This document shows, in pieces, positions 1 to 10,508 of a DNA stretch of 64,000 bases. The stretch is from assembly GCF_030247185.1 (NCBI RefSeq), contig NC_080570.1, positions 151,913,641 through 151,977,640 of the forward strand, written 5' to 3'. The stretch comes from Malaya genurostris. Lineage: Eukaryota; Arthropoda; Insecta; Diptera; Culicidae. Position numbers and translations under genes: made by a program. Under the pieces are notes generated by a model, which ran no database searches, had not been told where the DNA came from, and saw only the letters and a program-made list of their open reading frames with translations. Numbering within the stretch: position 1 is the first letter of the stretch; each line of letters begins with the position of its first letter.

Positions 1-1034
1 AAATTTTCATTTCGCAAAAGAGTAAATCTATGTTTAATTTCTTTTTGTAAATCCTTAACTATGTTTTTCATAGCAGGATCACGAGAACGTTGATATTGTC
101 GTCGACGAACATTCTTCAACCGAATGAGCAGTTGAAGATTGTCATCGATGATAGGAGAATTTAATTTAGTTTGAGCTTTGGGAACTGAAAGATTTCTAGC
201 TTCGATAATATAATGATTCAAATTATCAATTGCTGTGTCGATGTCCGCAGAATTTTCTAAAATAGTTTCATGATCCACATGATTTTCAATGTGAGATCTG
301 TAATCTAACCAATTAGCTCTATGATAGTTGAAAATAGAACTAATTGGATTAATTATAGCTTCGTTGGAAAGTCTGAATGTTACAGGAAGATGATCTGAGT
401 CAAAATCAGCATGAGTAATCGGTTCACTACAAATGTGACTTTGATCTGTTAGAACCAGATCAATTGTAGACGGGTTTTTCACGGAAGAGAAACAAGTAGG
501 ATTACTGGGATGAAGAACTGTAAAGTAACCAGCTGAGAGTTGATTATGAAGTATTTTACCATTACTGTTATTTTGCCTACAATTCCACTGGACATGCTTA
601 GCATTTAAGTCCCCTATTACGAAAAATTTCGATCGATATCTTGTAAGTTTTTGCAAATCGCCTTTAAAGAAATTTAATTGTTCGCCGGTGCATTGGAATG
701 GCAAATATGCTCCAGCGATGAAATAAATTCCATGAATGGTTTCAACTTCGATTCCCAAGCTTTCAATAACTTTAGTATTGAAAGAAGGTAAAATTCGATG
801 TTTAATTTGCCGTTGGACAAAAATGGCAACTCCACCACCAATTCCAGTAAACCTGTCAAATCGATGAACCACATAATGTGGATTACTTTTCAATTTTACA
901 TTTGGTTTAAGAAAAGTTTCTGTCACAATGGCAATATGAATTTTGTGAACTTTGAGAAAATTATAAAATTTATCTTCACTCGATTTCAAAGATCGAGCAT
1001 TCCAATTTAAAATATTCAAATAATTATTTAACAT
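1..1034 (-). CDS. LINE ORF2, N-terminal APE endonuclease (partial)
   Basis: From an ATG at 1032-1034 the frame is open for 344 codons to the window edge. The protein would be the endonuclease-reverse transcriptase that nicks target DNA and primes reverse transcription. Endonuclease landmarks appear in the expected order: NWNARSL near the start, VTETFL (catalytic Glu), GDLNAKHVQW (Asp/Asn pair), STIDLVLT, and DSDHLPV (catalytic Asp-His). The tail after the endonuclease is basic and glutamine/arginine-rich, as is usual before the reverse transcriptase. The start overlaps the ORF1 stop by 11 nt in another frame, so translation probably relies on reinitiation or coupling. All key residues seem intact; activity is inferred. 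Confidence 0.9.
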   Translation of the reverse strand, partial: MLNNYLNILNWNARSLKSSEDKFYNFLKVHKIHIAIVTETFLKPNVKLKSNPHYVVHRFDRFTGIGGGVAIFVQRQIKHRILPSFNTKVIESLGIEVETIHGIYFIAGAYLPFQCTGEQLNFFKGDLQKLTRYRSKFFVIGDLNAKHVQWNCRQNNSNGKILHNQLSAGYFTVLHPSNPTCFSSVKNPSTIDLVLTDQSHICSEPITHADFDSDHLPVTFRLSNEAIINPISSIFNYHRANWLDYRSHIENHVDHETILENSADIDTAIDNLNHYIIEARNLSVPKAQTKLNSPIIDDNLQLLIRLKNVRRRQYQRSRDPAMKNIVKDLQKEIKHRFTLLRNEN

Positions 1035-2514
1035 CACTGTTAAATTTTAAATTCATTATAATATTATTTGCAAATTTCCATCCGATTTGAAATGCTTCAA
1101 AAAGTGATGAAGTCGAATTCATTTGGATGATCATTTGAAAAAGTTGATCTTGTAGGTAGATCATTTTATTTTCAGTTATATCGCCTAAATCGACTTCATT
1201 TAAAGAAGCGAATGGCATTGAAGGAATATTTGTAGGTAGACTGCCATTAGAAGAAGATGATTTGGCCGGTCTACCTATTAATAAATTGTTTTCGTTAGAA
1301 GAAGAACTGCAAGGCGGTCCTGTGTTTTGATTATTTACATTAGAAGAAATAGGAGATAGATTTCTACCTAATATACCAGCATAACTGACATTAGAAGAAG
1401 ATGATGACGAGGTCGATCTACCTGTCAATAAATTGTTTTCGTTAGAAGACGAATTGGCAGGTGCCTTAGAAGAATTTTCAGGTATATTCTGTAAATTTAA
1501 GGTCGTTGATTTGACTTGTTGTCTAAGCGAACGAGCGTTTAAAATTTTTTCCCTGACAGGACATTTCAAATAATTGGATTTATGATTTCCATTGCAATTT
1601 GAACATGAAAATTTATCAGTGGTTTCATTCATTGGACAAACGTCTTTCGAATGCGATTTACCACAATTCAAACACCGTATATCCATATGACAATTTTTGG
1701 TTCCATGACCGAAGCCTTGGCAACGACGACATTGCGTTAAGTTAGCAATACGATTATGCCGTTTATAATGTTCCCAATGAATTTTAATGTGGGAAATGAA
1801 ACGTACTTTTTCTAAAGTTTTCAAATTGTTTACATCACTTCGATTGAAGTGTATTAGGTAAAGTTCATGGGAAATTCCAGAGCGTGGTTTAGAAGTACCA
1901 TTCGCTCTTTTTTTCATAAGTATTACTTGGGAAGGGGCAAAACCAAGCAATTCTTTTAGTTCATTTTTAATTTCATCAATACTTTGATCATTTGATAATC
2001 CTTTCAAGACAGCCTTGAAGGGTCTGTCTGATTTTATATCATATGAATAAAATTTATGAAGTTTTTCGGACAAATATCGAATAAGACTTTCGTAATCTTC
2101 CAATCCATCCACCAAGACTCGACATTCTCCTCTTCGTCCGATTTGAAATGAGACTTTTACTTCCGGGAGAAAAGTAGAAAGCTCAGTACGGAATGCTTTG
2201 AAGTCGGAAATCATCACCGTCACTGGTGGCATAGATTGATGTTTCTTCCCAGAACGACAAGCGTCCATTTTGGGAATTTTTGAAGAATTTTCTTCTATGT
2301 CGCTACAATCGGATTCAGGAAGAATCTCGTAAATATTGTTAGACGGCATAGGATCAACGGAAGGGAAATCCGTCCGTTGTCTTTTATTTTTACATTCAGA
2401 TTCTATAAGATCGTGAATGTTATTAGAAAAATGTTGAATAACGGATTGTGATTTATTCCGTATTGAATTATTTTTAGCCTTAGGCTTGTTGCCTTTCCGG
2501 TTGGACGCAGGCAT
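1024..2514 (-). CDS. LINE ORF1 (gag-like nucleic-acid-binding protein)
   Basis: This 496-residue protein is the RNA-binding ORF1 product of the LINE, which packages element RNA into a ribonucleoprotein. The N-terminus is basic and low in complexity. Residues about 165-235 resemble the region that precedes zinc knuckles in insect gag proteins. Three knuckles follow: CX2CX4HX4C at C262-C275, CX2CX3HX4C at C281-C293 and CX2CX3HX6C at C304-C318, the usual jockey triplet. The C-terminal 170 residues are serine/asparagine-rich and contain two similar motifs (SSSNENNLL followed by a GR motif), apparently an internal duplication. There is no internal stop. The ATG at 2514 is the first in frame after the leader. 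The stop overlaps the ORF2 start by 11 nt. Confidence 0.92.
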   Translation of the reverse strand: MPASNRKGNKPKAKNNSIRNKSQSVIQHFSNNIHDLIESECKNKRQRTDFPSVDPMPSNNIYEILPESDCSDIEENSSKIPKMDACRSGKKHQSMPPVTVMISDFKAFRTELSTFLPEVKVSFQIGRRGECRVLVDGLEDYESLIRYLSEKLHKFYSYDIKSDRPFKAVLKGLSNDQSIDEIKNELKELLGFAPSQVILMKKRANGTSKPRSGISHELYLIHFNRSDVNNLKTLEKVRFISHIKIHWEHYKRHNRIANLTQCRRCQGFGHGTKNCHMDIRCLNCGKSHSKDVCPMNETTDKFSCSNCNGNHKSNYLKCPVREKILNARSLRQQVKSTTLNLQNIPENSSKAPANSSSNENNLLTGRSTSSSSSSNVSYAGILGRNLSPISSNVNNQNTGPPCSSSSNENNLLIGRPAKSSSSNGSLPTNIPSMPFASLNEVDLGDITENKMIYLQDQLFQMIIQMNSTSSLFEAFQIGWKFANNIIMNLKFNSDVK

Positions 2515-2610
2515 TTTTGAAATTAATGAAATTTTAAATTAAATTAACTAGGCTAAATTAGTCTTCGATTAGACTCCTAGCTAGCCTTAAAAAAGGCTGA
2601 TTAATTTCTT

Positions 2611-2672
2611 AGTCACTCTAATATCACTCTTTGTATCACTTAGTCACTCTAATATCACTCTTTGTATCACTT
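2611..2672 (-). repeat. 31-bp tandem duplication in LINE leader
   Basis: Two perfect adjacent copies of a 31-bp unit containing AGTCACTCTAATATCACTCT lie in the untranslated leader, upstream of the ORF1 ATG. Short tandem repeats in the 5' UTR are common in jockey-type LINEs and can boost internal promoter activity; that role is inferred. Confidence 0.85.
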
Positions 2673-2810
2673 AGTCACTTAGTTAGTGATTCAGGTAGCC
2701 TTGAAAAAGACTGAAGCCTTGAATCAATGAAACTCTAGGTAGCCAGAAAAAAATTCCAGGAGCCAAGAGCTATACGCGTGCGGTGCGAACGACTGTTCAA
2801 CACCGACTGA

Positions 2811-3605
2811 AAAATCCTCACTTCAATGCTACGTGAAAACGTAGCCATAGAACTTTTCTTGTAATACTTATGTGAAGTAGAGATAGCACAGAATGAACTC
2901 TTAGTCCACATTTGTATCATGTAATATCTACGTCACTTTTTTCGTAGATTCTATAATTTCGTTTCTGTTGAATCACTGGTGAAAAATATCAGAAATTCAG
3001 AATGCATTGTTCTAAATGTATGATCTGATCCTTTCTCCGGAGGAGCTAAACTGAAGCAAACGTTGTTCCCTTTAAGCGATGCATTCAGCTGGAACTAGTA
3101 GTTCAAGATGTGATTGATGTGCTGGAACACAATCTAGAGGTTTTGCGTTTTGAACTCCGCTGTAGAAAAAAACAAAATTGAATTGTGTTTCAGTTTCGTA
3201 CTTTTGGTGCACAGAATTCGCGTAATACCAATTGTTCCTGCAAATTAGTTGTTGAAGATTGGTTTCGTAGAGCCATTTAGTAAACTCAATAAATAATACA
3301 TTTGCTTATAAATTTTACTTCTGCTTGGTACTAATATTAGATCTGAAAGTATCACAAAAATTAGCTAGACATTATAACTGTCGATAAATCAATGAGCAAT
3401 TATTTACCCTAAAATCACTGTGAAAAATGCCGTAGAAGGGTCAAAAGGGATTTGGCCTATGTTGTTTGTTCTAGGTTTTTCAACTGACGCCATACTGCGA
3501 GCACTAAATGAATTCAAGTAAGTACGTGACACATGAAATATTTGTGACAACAGCACAAATTCTGACATATGGTTCATTTCATATTTAATCATGATCCGAT
3601 GGTTA
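2811..3605. other. Non-coding stretch between LINE and DD37E element
   Basis: About 800 bp of AT-rich DNA. I find no convincing exon or RNA gene; short frames here lack recognisable motifs. It is probably intergenic or upstream intronic DNA of the RUNX gene. Confidence 0.5.
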
Positions 3606-4909
3606 CCAAAGACTGTCCCAGAAAGTATGGACGCACTTTGATTTCGCTGTAAATAATTCACAAGTGTTAGATATTCAAATTTTATTCGATATACTGATAA
3701 TATTAGACTACAACAACAGAATATTATTCTCAACATTTGCTACTTAACCATTGTAGACTAGCTGGCGCACCTTCTTGCGAATGTTCCTCATTCAATTCCG
3801 TACAGACTTCTTGGCGACGAGTTTTGACACTTTTTTCCAATCTTTTTCGAACTGTTGAATGGTTTCGGCTGCCGAGACATGTTTCCAAAGATGTGCCTTC
3901 GTTAATGCCCAAAGTTCCTCAATTGGTTGAAGTTGTGGGCAATTTGGTGGATTCATGTCTTTTGGGACGAAAGTGACATTTTTGGTAGTATACCTTTCTA
4001 CCGTTGATTTCGCGTAGTGGCAAGAAGCAAGATCTGACCAGAAGACAACAGGATCCTTGTGGCTTCGAATCATGGGTAGAAGTCGTTTTTGTAAACATTC
4101 CTTGATGTATATTTCGCTGTTCATTGAAGCAGTGGTGATGAAGGGTTTCGAAATCTTACCGTAGCTACAAATTGCTTGCCAGATCATAGCTTTCTTACCA
4201 AATTTTTCGACTTCAATCGATATCTTGGACTGGTTTAACACTTGCCCTTCTCGCACCGTATAATATTGTGGTCCCGGCAAGGATTTGTAATCGAGTTTCA
4301 CGTAGGTTTTGTCGTCCATGATCATGTAGTTCAAATTTCCAGCAAGAATCGTATTGTACAGCTTTCGAACCCTCGGCCTGATCGATGCTTCTTGTTTCGG
4401 ACTACGTTTTGGTTGTTTCTGCTTCTTATAGGTTCGAAGATTCAAACGTTCTTTAGCACGAAGAACATTTGACTTCGAAGTGCCCACTTTTTTGGCCACA
4501 TCATGAACTGAAATCTCCTTCTTTTGCTCGAACGCCTTCAGTATACGTTTATCCAACTGAGGGTTAGCAGGACCTTTTTTTTCGACCCGTTTTCGGTGTA
4601 TCCTCAAAGGTGTTATCCTCACCGAACTTCCTTATTGCATTTCGCACGGCTTTTTCACTTACTCCTTCCATTTTTGCTATCTTTCTCAGTGACAGTCTGG
4701 GATCTGTGCACCATTTGTAAACAATTTAGCGACGTTGTTCTGCTGAAAGTCCACGCAAACAAACTAATGACAACGAATAAACAACTGCACAAGTGGTTAG
4801 AGAAGAGTGTAAACAACAGGACGCAGCCACAAAAAATTGACAGATTCTGAACCATTGCGAAATGGCAGCGGTTTTTGGTTGCGTCCATACTTTTTGGGAC
4901 AGTCTTTAA
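3606..4909 (-). mobile_element. ITmD37E-type Tc1/mariner transposon (DD37E), defective
   Basis: A roughly 1.3-kb element bounded by inverted repeats. The left end reads AAAGACTGTCCCAGAAAGTA (from 3608); the right end, on the other strand, reads AAAGACTGTCCCAAAAAGTA (to 4907). Both are followed by TGGACGCA, and TA dinucleotides flank both sides (3604-3605 and 4910-4911), as expected for TA-inserting elements. It encodes one minus-strand transposase with a DD37E catalytic spacing. The ITmD37E family was first described from mosquitoes, which supports a mosquito origin for the window. The two ends still match closely although the coding region is broken. Confidence 0.88.
3744..4755 (-). pseudogene. 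DD37E transposase, broken
   Basis: This would cut and paste the element at TA sites. The N-terminal helix-turn-helix part is recognisable (LSLRKIAKMEGVSEKAVRNA, then GRKK, then a second helix region VHDVAKKVGTSKSNVLRAK). The catalytic triad is visible: MIMDDKTY (first Asp), FWSDLASCHYAK (second Asp) and QPIEELW (Glu), with 37 residues between the last two. Three lesions break it: a TAA in the N-terminal part (near 4727), one extra A in an A-run near 4575 that shifts frame, and a TGA at 3792-3794 after KKSVRN, followed by an in-frame tail ending VRQLVYNG and a TAA at 3744-3746. The longest intact piece (276 residues, 3792-4622) keeps all three catalytic residues but not the full DNA-binding domain. 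Confidence 0.88.
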
Positions 4910-5219
4910 TACGTTAACGCCGGTTTTGTTGACGTACAATTGTACTTCTTGAATAAAGATTGATTCTTGTACTCTTGTATCTTGTAGATTGATTCATGAT
5001 CCTCAGAACGGAGTTCCTAAGGAAACTTGTTGCCACTAAGCATCGAAGCATTAGGGAATATCGGAGTGAAAATGGTCACGGTGCGAAAATGGCCATTCGT
5101 AATCATTCGAACACTAAATGTCTAATCTCGTCGGCTAAGCCTGAGTTTAGCATCAGTCGTCGGGAATGTGAAAGTGTCGATTTTTTCGTAAAAAATGAAA
5201 TTTTCATTTTTGTCTATTA
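4910..5219. other. Spacer between two transposons
   Basis: About 310 bp of AT-rich DNA with no feature I can support. Its right edge is the TA target (5218-5219) of the mariner element. Confidence 0.5.
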
Positions 5220-6498
5220 ACAGTTCGGCTGAAAAGTTCGTATCGTTTAATAGAAACACACATTTTTTTTTGCCAAAATTCGTTTTTATTATTCAACATA
5301 ATTGCCATCAGAGGCGATACAGCGATTATATCGATCTTCCAACTTTTCGATACCATTTTTGTAGTACGATTTGTTCTTTGCCTCAAAATAGGCCTCAGTT
5401 TCAGCGATTACCATTTGCTTCTAAATTTTTTACCAGCGAGCATTCTCTTGAGGTCTGAGAACAGGAAAAAAGTCACTGGGGGCCAAATCTGGAGAATACG
5501 GTGGATGAGGGAGCAATTCGTTCAATTTCAGCATGGTTTTCATCGACTTGTGACACGGTGCATTGTCTTGATGAAACAAAACTTTTTTCTTCTTCAAATG
5601 AGGCCGTTTTTTTTAAATTTCGTCCTTCAAACGCTCTAATAACGCTATATAATAGTCACTGTTGATGGTTTTTCCCTTTTCAAGGTAGTCGATGAAAATT
5701 ATACCATGCGAATCCCATAATACAGACGCCATAACCTTACCGGCCGATTGTTGAGTCTTTCCACGCTTTGGGTTCGGTTCATCGCGTGCAGTCCACTCAG
5801 CTGACTGTCGATTGGACTCCGGAGTGAAGTGATGGAGCCATGTTTCGTCCATTGTTATATATCGACGAAAAAAATCGGTTTTATTTCGATATAACAGCTC
5901 CAAACACTGCTCAGAATCATCAATTCGTTGTTGTTTTTTTATCGATTGTGAGCTCACGGCACCCATTTTGCACAAAGCTTTCTCATATCCAAATATTCGT
6001 GAATAATATGTCCAACACGTTCCTTTGATATCTTTAGGGTGTCAGCTATCTCGATCAACTTCACTTTACGGTCATTGAAAATCATTTTGTGGATTTTTTT
6101 CACGTTTTCTTCGGTAACAGCCTCTTTTAGACGTCCACTGCGTTCATCGTCTTCGAAGCTCATATGACCAGTACGAAATTTTGCAAACCATTTACGAATT
6201 GTTGCTTCGCTCGGTGCAGAGTCTGGATAACACTCATCAAGCCATTTTTTGGTATCGGCGGCACTTTTTTTCATCAAAAAGTAGTGTTTCATCAACACAC
6301 GAAATTCCTTTTTTTCCATTTTTTTCACAATAACAAAAGTAGCTTCACTCAAAATGCAATATCTCACAACCTAATAATCAGACAGCTGTCAAATTTATAC
6401 ACGTATCTTTTGAAGGTTGGTACTAACTGAAAATGGTATGGAATTAATTCTAGTGGCGCCCTCTCATAGAAACGATACGAACTTTTCAGCCGATCTAT
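5220..6498 (-). mobile_element. Irritans-subfamily mariner, copy 1
   Basis: A 1279-bp mariner flanked by TA (5218-5219 and 6499-6500). The inverted ends share TCGGCTGAAAAGTTCGTATC followed by GTTT (left from 5224; right, reversed, from about 6494). Length and ends are normal for mariner. The encoded protein closely resembles the irritans subfamily, to which Himar1 belongs. A sister copy lies at 32009-33301 in the opposite orientation. Compared with that copy, this one has lost 2 nt near 5965, 12 nt in the catalytic core and gained a T near the third Asp. Confidence 0.92.
5289..6319 (-). pseudogene. Mariner (DD34D) transposase, copy 1, broken
   Basis: The ancestral frame runs from the ATG at 6319 (MEKKEFRVLMKHYFLMKKS) to the stop at 5289-5291 after NYVE. 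The helix-turn-helix region is intact to CAKWVP; there a 2-nt loss shifts the frame. The WVPHEL-type motif has decayed to VP plus a stop, while YITMDETWLHHF (first Asp) lies in the next frame. A TAA follows LLERLKDEI. The second Asp is in FHQDNAPCH, the third in LAPSDFF, followed by an extra T. A 12-nt deletion between two GAATTG copies shortens the second-to-third Asp spacing from 34 to 30 residues. This copy cannot make an active enzyme. Confidence 0.9.
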
Positions 6499-7483
6499 TA
6501 TTCATAATTTCATGAGGAGAACGATGCATATCCTGGGAAGTAGACCATCTCCCGTGAAATTTTCATATAGAAAGGTTATGCAATCACTTGAAAAATCGAC
6601 TAGTAAAAATTGGCCCGAAGGAAATTCCTGAATTTTATCTGGATCCGACTTTCGGTTGCGGAGTTATAGGGTAAAGTGTGTTAAATATTTTACACAACGA
6701 AACAAAAACCGTAAGCATTTTTCTAAACTGGACTAAAAATCAAAATCGTATAAAATCTTCAAAATTAGTTTCTTGTGAAAACAGTTAATAAGCCACCTTT
6801 ATACATCAACTTTTGAAAAAAGTTGCAGTTGAGCTATGAAAAATAAAGTATTAATTTTTAAAGCCAGACGAAAAAGAAAACTTTTCTCCACTGTTACGAC
6901 TTACTTTTAGTGAGTAAGCTGGAATTCCTCTTCAAAGTGAATGTCGTTAGGTGGCTTATTGGCCGTTATCACAGAAAACGCGAGATTTTTCTAATGAAAT
7001 CATGAATAATTGGCAGGACCTCATTAGAATACATGTTTCATTATTCTGTAATCATGAGATCGGCAATAGATTTTTAGCCGTGTACTAGTGGTTTTAATGA
7101 TAAAATAATTTTTGTTTGTGCTCAGACTTCGCAGAACCGTAACGAAGCGGTGTGGCGAAAATGGTCGAGCGATAACGGTCACTAGAATCGGTCTGAGTCG
7201 TAAATTTATTGTTGCTTTTAACAAAAACTTGTTGATTTTATTAAACTCAACACTGCTTTCGACATTTGGATTCAAATTGATAACGGATTCACGGGCGTTC
7301 AAGTAATCCAAACTATGCCAAGTTGTTGCAAATCGGTCGAAATTTTGATAAAATGCAGGAATTTCGTATGCATTTGAACTTAAAGAAATGATAGTTCTTA
7401 TGGATCGTTGAAAAACGACCCTGCACAATAATGTTACATGCACACACCGGCATTTAGTGATCCCGATGGTATATGACTCTCGC
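6499..7483. other. Non-coding stretch with a fragment of the GTATATGAC repeat family
   Basis: Around 6600-6690 the sequence (CCTGAATTTTATCTGGATCC, then GACTTTCGGTTGCGGA) matches the core unit of the interspersed family described at 42152-42640. The rest is AT-rich without recognisable genes; the 155-codon frame at 7024-7491 shows no domain. Confidence 0.5.
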
Positions 7484-7641
7484 ATGAACATGAACTCATC
7501 CAGGCTCTTCTCACCGATGATAACTCAAATAGGTGAATAATTTGTTACTTTTTAGTTGCCAATTAGTTACGGTAATTTTGAATTTGTTGCGCATTTCTTT
7601 TAAATTTTGTTGAGTGCTTCGCTAAGTTCATATGAAGTTCA
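7484..7641. repeat. One-arm fragment of the foldback-like element
   Basis: Starts with ATGAACATGAACT and contains the diagnostic words AGGTGAATAATTTGTTAC, ATTAGTTACGGTAATTTTGA and CTTCGCTAAGTTCATATGAA. These also define the arms of the elements at 38336-39650 and 45346-46864. Only one unit is left, and no opposing arm follows. It stops exactly at the TA that flanks the next MITE. Confidence 0.8.
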
Positions 7642-7643
7642 TA

Positions 7644-8182
7644 CCCGATCAGATGCACATAACAAAATCATAACACAAGTATATCAACAGTTGATATGCA
7701 TAACAATTTGTTTTATTTTGAGTTAGATATCTCACAGTTGAAAATTAAAACTTATGATAACAATATAATAACAAAATCAGTTATGATGTTTTATTTTCAT
7801 TCGCAAGACTCATGATAATGTTCATTAATTGGAAAAATGAGTTCTTCCGTTGCTTCACATCGAAATATAATGGTCAGAATTTCAAATAACTAAGAAAAGA
7901 AACCAGATCTCTAAATAAATTATTCATTTTCAGTGATATAGTTTTTGTGTGTTAAATTTGCTATCTAAATTATTACAATATCAATTTATTAGTTATATCA
8001 AATTCAACAATAATTGTGATATAAACGTTCCAAAATCTGATTCGATTTTGTTCCCGCTAGAGTCTTTTTTGTTATGATTTTTGTTATTTTAACAGATTAC
8101 CAGCCAAAAATATTTCAAAATTTGTTACAAAATATTTCTGAAATAAATTACTCCATAATTCTATTATTACCATCTGATCGGG
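7644..8182. mobile_element. TA-flanked MITE, 539 bp
   Basis: The left end CCCGATCAGATG and right end CATCTGATCGGG are perfect inverted repeats of 12 bp, each flanked by TA (7642-7643 and 8183-8184). The interior is AT-rich without coding potential. Size, ends and TA flanks fit a non-autonomous Tc1/mariner-type MITE; the autonomous partner is unknown. It adjoins a foldback fragment at 7484-7641. Confidence 0.82.
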
Positions 8183-10508
8183 TATACTTTACACTGTAAA
8201 CACTGTTTACAGAAAAATGAGATAGCAGCAATCGAATATCAGAGCGATTATCGAACAAAGGCGAAGGGAAGCGAACGATGATCATTGACGTTCGTTGCAT
8301 TTTTGATATTCGAGCAACATTGAATAATATAGCTCTAGTAGTATTATGATTTACGCCGATAAAATGAGTTGCTTCAGCATGACACATAGTAATACCTTTT
8401 CTAATTTGATACATATTCATCTCTATGAATTCTTCCGCTTCAATTCTGTTACTGCGTGCATAGATTTTCATCCAATACCTATGTCTTCCCACTCAGTTTA
8501 GCTTAGAATGACTGTTAAGATCGTTATTGTTTACTACATCGAATTGAAAAGAACTTATTCTCAAGTTTTATTTGCAGTAAGAGTGTTTATGGGTGGTATT
8601 ATCAGCACTTCTTCAGTTGAACGTTCTAATTTTTACGTATTATCGTTCTTTTGGAAACCGAATGCGTTATACAGAAGGCATGATCTATTTAGATCACTTT
8701 GCTTATCGTACAACGCGTTTTTTAAGTGTTCTAATTTTAATTTGTCATCTAATGTGTTTTATCAAAACCCTTCTCGTAATCTCAGACTGGTTTTTAGATT
8801 TCCGTTTTTATTGTGAAATAACATTTACATTTTATCAAAAACATAACAAACAAATAATCAAATCTACGGTTTTCTGGATTATTACGTCAAATTTTCTACC
8901 CGGATTTTTTTTGCAGGGTTTCCGCAATTAACGCGTTTTTATTTCAAACGGATCTTTTTAACACGGTACGTAACCCCCGTGTGCAAAGAGACCTTACGGT
9001 ACTGAAAAAAAGTTTTATCCTGCTCAAAATCAATCTACATGTACAAAAAGTTTCATTCAAATCAGAGAGAGATTTGTGTTGTGTACTCCGAATACGATTG
9101 AATATTTTCCTATTTGATATAGAATAAAATGACTTTCTAACCGGTATTTTGGAGAGAAGCATAAAAGCTATACAGCGGTTTTCAAAGTAAATATTTGCAA
9201 GATTTAAATCCGAAATTTATTATTGTGATGTTCATTTGAACGTTTTTTCATGCAATTCGTTGAACTGGAGTCACAAATATCTGTGCGAAAAAGTAGGAAA
9301 GCATGCCCGGAATAATGAACATATAACGAATAATAATTCAAAAAATTTAGATTTTCATTTCATGTTTCGAATTATTTATTTTGATAAGAAACATTTGAAA
9401 ACTTGCAAATACTTATAAATTCACGTTATTTGTTTCGTCACCGGCTCATCAGTGCTCTAGCAGTTATAATTAAACTGCCTTTGCAACCAAGCAGTTCAAC
9501 TTAAATCGCACGTTTTGCGTCCTAGGATAACTGATTCGAATGGCATATGGGACTCGGTCCAAAGGTCGGTTTGATCACAATGATTACCTATCATATCTAT
9601 ATAAGATAGTCAGGTGGAAGATGATCGCTATTCACCAATCACAGTTATGTGTTGAATTTATTCATCTCAACTGTTAAATTTATTTCATCAGAATTCTTCA
9701 ATCTGATTTGTCACACAGGATTCAACGAAAACCGGGTGCAATCGATACGAATTTTTATTTAACATGATTGAGCCTACACGAAAAAAAACGCATTTCTCAG
9801 AGTATTACTGTGTTGCGTTTCAATGAACCTAACGATCGTATGTCTTCAAAACTGGCTACCGATAATGCGCTCCATCAAGTCATACATAATTATGAATGAG
9901 CCAAAGTTTAATTGACAGAGAGCGAAAAACAAAACCTCCATAAATATGCAAAGAAATCTTGGAAACATTGAGCGCTGTAACAAGCGGGAAACCTTACAGT
10001 TTGCAACTCCTCACTTCCCAGGTCGACCCAAGACGGCTAGCCCAAAACCGAACAACACAGCAAACGATCGGTCGGTCGGTCGGTCGGTTGGTCGGTCGTT
10101 CGGAATTAGAGTGTGGCGTTCATTTTGTTCCCCTCCTCGTGCCTCTCCTGCCATGTACGCCATGCGCACTCGTTTTCTTGCTTGGATAAACCGGCGGCAG
10201 CCACCGAGTGCTGCCTGCTGCCTGCCTAGTTCTGTACAGGGCCGGTAGGACGACGAAACTTGAATGAAACGCAGTCACTAGGAAATTGCCTCATTTTGCG
10301 TCGGTAATCGAACACTAGAGAGTGCTGTTTGTGCCCCAGTCCCGTTCTGCCAGATTCGCCGAGATGTAATGAGATGAAACTAATTACTCCTTACGTGATA
10401 TCGCATTACATAGCCGATCCGTCGTCCCGTGGTTCCATTTGTGATTTTTATTGATGTTTCTCTTTCTCTTTCTCTCTCTCTCTATCTCTCTCAATTTTAT
10501 CTTTGCAG
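8183..10508. other. Intron or upstream DNA before the first visible RUNX exon
   Basis: No exon is recognisable. Near 8880-8995 is a relic of the repeat best seen at 16830-17290 (AACGCGTTTTT, then GCAAAGAGACCTTACGGTA). From about 9950 to 10440 the DNA becomes GC-richer and carries a short CGGT tandem run (10068-10107) and a TC-rich tract (10459-10492) that runs into the splice acceptor. Frames at 9946-10248 look like simple-repeat translations, not exons. Confidence 0.5.

Larger units (their letters stand above)
1..2810 (-). mobile_element. Jockey-clade non-LTR retrotransposon, 5' part (runs off window start)
   Basis: Read on the minus strand, this is a 5' leader, an ORF1 gag with three zinc knuckles, then an overlapping ORF2 that begins with an APE-type endonuclease. 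That order, and the knuckle spacings, fit the jockey clade. The leader (about 2515-2810) holds a perfect 31-bp tandem duplication (2611-2641 and 2642-2672). The presumed first bases are at 2803-2810, where the minus strand reads TCAGTCGG; jockey-type elements commonly begin with an initiator-like CAGT motif and carry an internal promoter. The reverse transcriptase and 3' end lie outside the window, so length and target-site duplication cannot be checked. Both visible frames are open, which suggests a young copy. Confidence 0.9.

Noticed and set aside
8148..8492. 114-codon minus-strand gene
   Set aside because: The frame begins in AT-rich DNA and runs into the MITE end; no domain or homologous copy is visible.
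9946..10248. First coding exon of the RUNX gene
   Set aside because: Two overlapping frames are open because of CGGT repeats; neither encodes the residues expected before VRTGSP nor ends in a phase-1 donor that I can identify.
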